From: Tannerella sp.
GTDB taxonomy: Bacteria; Bacteroidota; Bacteroidia; Bacteroidales; Tannerellaceae
Assembly: GCA_031290635.1 (NCBI GenBank)
Contig: JAITNE010000193.1
Coordinates: 1-7,018, forward strand
Length of the DNA stretch: 7,018 nt
Reading direction: 5' to 3'
Position 1 is the first letter of the stretch. Every line of letters begins with the position of its first letter. Positions 5,875-7,018 of this stretch are shown here, in pieces. The notes beneath the pieces are model-generated. The model had not been told where the DNA came from. It made no database searches and saw nothing but the letters and a program-made list of their open reading frames with translations. The position numbers and the translations under genes were made by a program.

Positions 5875-6717
5875 ATGAAAACAACGATAGAAGAACGCTG
5901 GGGAACTCACCCGAATGATGTTAAGCGCTACGACACCAAGCAGTTGAGAAATGAGTTTGTGGTGGACAGACTCTTTGCTGCCGACGAAGCGCTAATGGTT
6001 TATACCCATAACGACCGTCTGATTATCGGCGGCGCGTGGCCGGTCAACGAAGCTATCCACCTTGAAACGGTCGCACTGATACGCTCCGAGTATTTCTGCG
6101 AGCGGCGTGAAGCAGGCATTATATGTATTGAAAATGAAGGCCTTGTAGTGGTTGACGGAACGGAATATCCGATGTCTTACAAGGACGCCCTCTATGTAGG
6201 ACGCGGCTCTAAGGAGGTTATTTTCAAGAGCTTGGATGCGGTCAAACCGGCGAAATTCTACTTCGCTTCCTCGCCTGCGCATACCGCTTATCCTACGGCC
6301 GCTATCACTCGAGAGATGCGACGGACAAGAGAACTCGGCGTAAAAGCGCTGTCGAACGAGCGCACGCTAAATCAGTTGATATTAAATGAAATAGTCCCGT
6401 GTTGCCAGCTACAGATGGGTTTGACCGAGATAAAGGAAGGCAGCGTCTGGAACACTATGCCGCCGCATACTCATTCGCGTCGCATGGAGGCTTACTTCTA
6501 CTTCAAAGTGCCGGAGGAACAGGCCGTTTGCCACTTTATGGGGCAGCCGCAGGAGACGCGGCATCTTTTCCTTGCTAACGAGCAGGCGGTCATATCGCCC
6601 TCATGGTCGATTCATTCGGCCGCCGGCACAAGCAACTATACGTTTATATGGGCGATGTGCGGCGAAAATCTTGCTTACGACGATATGGACACTTTCACCG
6701 CCGACAAACTCAGATAA
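5875..6717 (+). CDS. kduI: 5-keto-4-deoxyuronate isomerase (KduI)
   Basis: The 280-residue product matches KduI (278 residues in E. coli). KduI converts 5-keto-4-deoxyuronate (4-deoxy-L-threo-5-hexosulose uronate), released from unsaturated polyuronides, to 3-deoxy-D-glycero-2,5-hexodiulosonate. It is a cupin-fold zinc enzyme. The predicted zinc ligands are H198 and H200 in MPPHTH (195-200), E205 in RRMEAYFYF (202-210) and H247 in WSIHSAAGTSNYTFIWAM (244-261). They sit at a constant offset of two from the E. coli ligands. Other family blocks are GGAWPV (52-57) and RREAGIICI (77-85). The ATG at 5875 is preferred over an upstream TTG at 5818 because MKTTIEERWG fits the family start and the TTG lies inside the promoter. 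No signal peptide is seen, so it is cytoplasmic. The lipoprotein gene follows after 20 bp, suggesting one operon for polyuronide breakdown. No KduD, KdgK or lyase gene is visible in the window. Confidence 0.95.
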   Translation: MKTTIEERWGTHPNDVKRYDTKQLRNEFVVDRLFAADEALMVYTHNDRLIIGGAWPVNEAIHLETVALIRSEYFCERREAGIICIENEGLVVVDGTEYPMSYKDALYVGRGSKEVIFKSLDAVKPAKFYFASSPAHTAYPTAAITREMRRTRELGVKALSNERTLNQLILNEIVPCCQLQMGLTEIKEGSVWNTMPPHTHSRRMEAYFYFKVPEEQAVCHFMGQPQETRHLFLANEQAVISPSWSIHSAAGTSNYTFIWAMCGENLAYDDMDTFTADKLR

Positions 6718-6737
6718 CCAAATAACTTAATATAAAT

Positions 6738-7018
6738 ATGAAACGAATTGTATTGTTAATTTCAGCGTTTAGCGCGATGTTATCCTGCCGTCCGGGCAAT
6801 GAGATAACAGTGATCAATCCGGGAGAGTTCGACCGCAGCGAAGTAGCGGAGGTCGCTTCCGACCAACTCCAGCCCCTTCCTTCGGGCAAGGCTTACATCG
6901 TTATGACAAAGCAGGGCGAGGTCTTGCCGTCGCAACTTTCGTACGATGGCAAGCTACTCATCTTTGTGGACTTGAAAGCCAAAGAAACTGTAACGTACAC
7001 CGTCAAGACGGGCGCTCC
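6738..7018 (+). CDS. Lipoprotein, probable DUF4861 family (3' end beyond window)
   Basis: The frame is open from the ATG at 6738 to the right edge (93 codons plus two bases), so only the N-terminus is seen. A lipoprotein signal peptide (MKRIVLLISAFSAMLSC) ends in lipobox MLSC (14-17), predicting lipidation at C17. The residues after it (RPGNE) lack the acidic run typical of Bacteroidota surface export, so a periplasmic-facing location is slightly favoured. The mature part starts ITVINPGEFDRSE (23-35) and continues with YDGKLLIFVDL (68-78) and VTYTVKTGAP (84-93). This resembles the start of DUF4861 proteins as I remember them: a beta-sandwich-like opening found in polysaccharide-utilisation loci. 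The 20-bp gap from kduI suggests co-transcription and a role in handling uronate-containing glycans. No catalytic function can be assigned from this fragment. An unrelated lipoprotein with a similar opening is possible. Confidence 0.8.
   Translation, partial: MKRIVLLISAFSAMLSCRPGNEITVINPGEFDRSEVAEVASDQLQPLPSGKAYIVMTKQGEVLPSQLSYDGKLLIFVDLKAKETVTYTVKTGA

Overview
This window looks like chromosomal DNA of a member of the Bacteroidota, most likely the order Bacteroidales. Four things point that way. Several start sites are preceded by the Bacteroidota promoter form (TAnnTTTG, in one case with an upstream TTTG), and I see no clear Shine-Dalgarno sequences. The outer membrane protein resembles the Porphyromonas/Bacteroides OmpA type. 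The hydrolase-thioesterase fusion and the nucleotidyltransferase-kinase fusion are arrangements I associate with this phylum. The window ends in what looks like a DUF4861-type lipoprotein beside kduI. This assignment comes from reading the sequence; no database search was run.

Layout. Positions 1-5780 carry five genes, all on the minus strand. In transcription order they are: a nucleotidyltransferase/GHMP-kinase fusion (5780-4644), rfbA/rmlA (4508-3633), an OmpA-family porin (3386-2220), an LsrF-type aldolase/thiolase (2099-1233) and a Cof-type HAD phosphatase fused to a hotdog thioesterase (1208 to the left edge, incomplete). Positions 5875-7018 carry two genes on the plus strand: kduI (5875-6717) and the start of a lipoprotein gene (6738 to the right edge). 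The 94 bp between the two gene sets hold a divergent promoter pair. No stretch longer than 300 bases lacks a gene, and I see no tRNA, rRNA, insertion sequence or CRISPR array.

How the genes may work together. The fusion gene and rfbA both look like activated-sugar biosynthesis genes for surface glycans. The OmpA gene has its own promoter and a hairpin terminator. The LsrF homologue and the HAD-thioesterase gene are 24 bp apart and probably form a two-gene operon. LsrF makes an acyl-CoA from a phosphorylated substrate, and the next protein carries a phosphatase and an acyl-CoA thioesterase, so a shared pathway is possible but unproven. The kduI and lipoprotein pair looks like the start of a polyuronide (pectin, alginate or glycosaminoglycan) utilisation cluster continuing beyond the right edge.

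The most unusual non-coding feature is a 7-bp purine/pyrimidine repeat at the ends of both sugar-activation genes. It places a stop codon in every frame on both strands, and both genes stop inside it. One copy lies directly beside a degenerate 21-bp tandem array built from a GTCATTGCGAG element.
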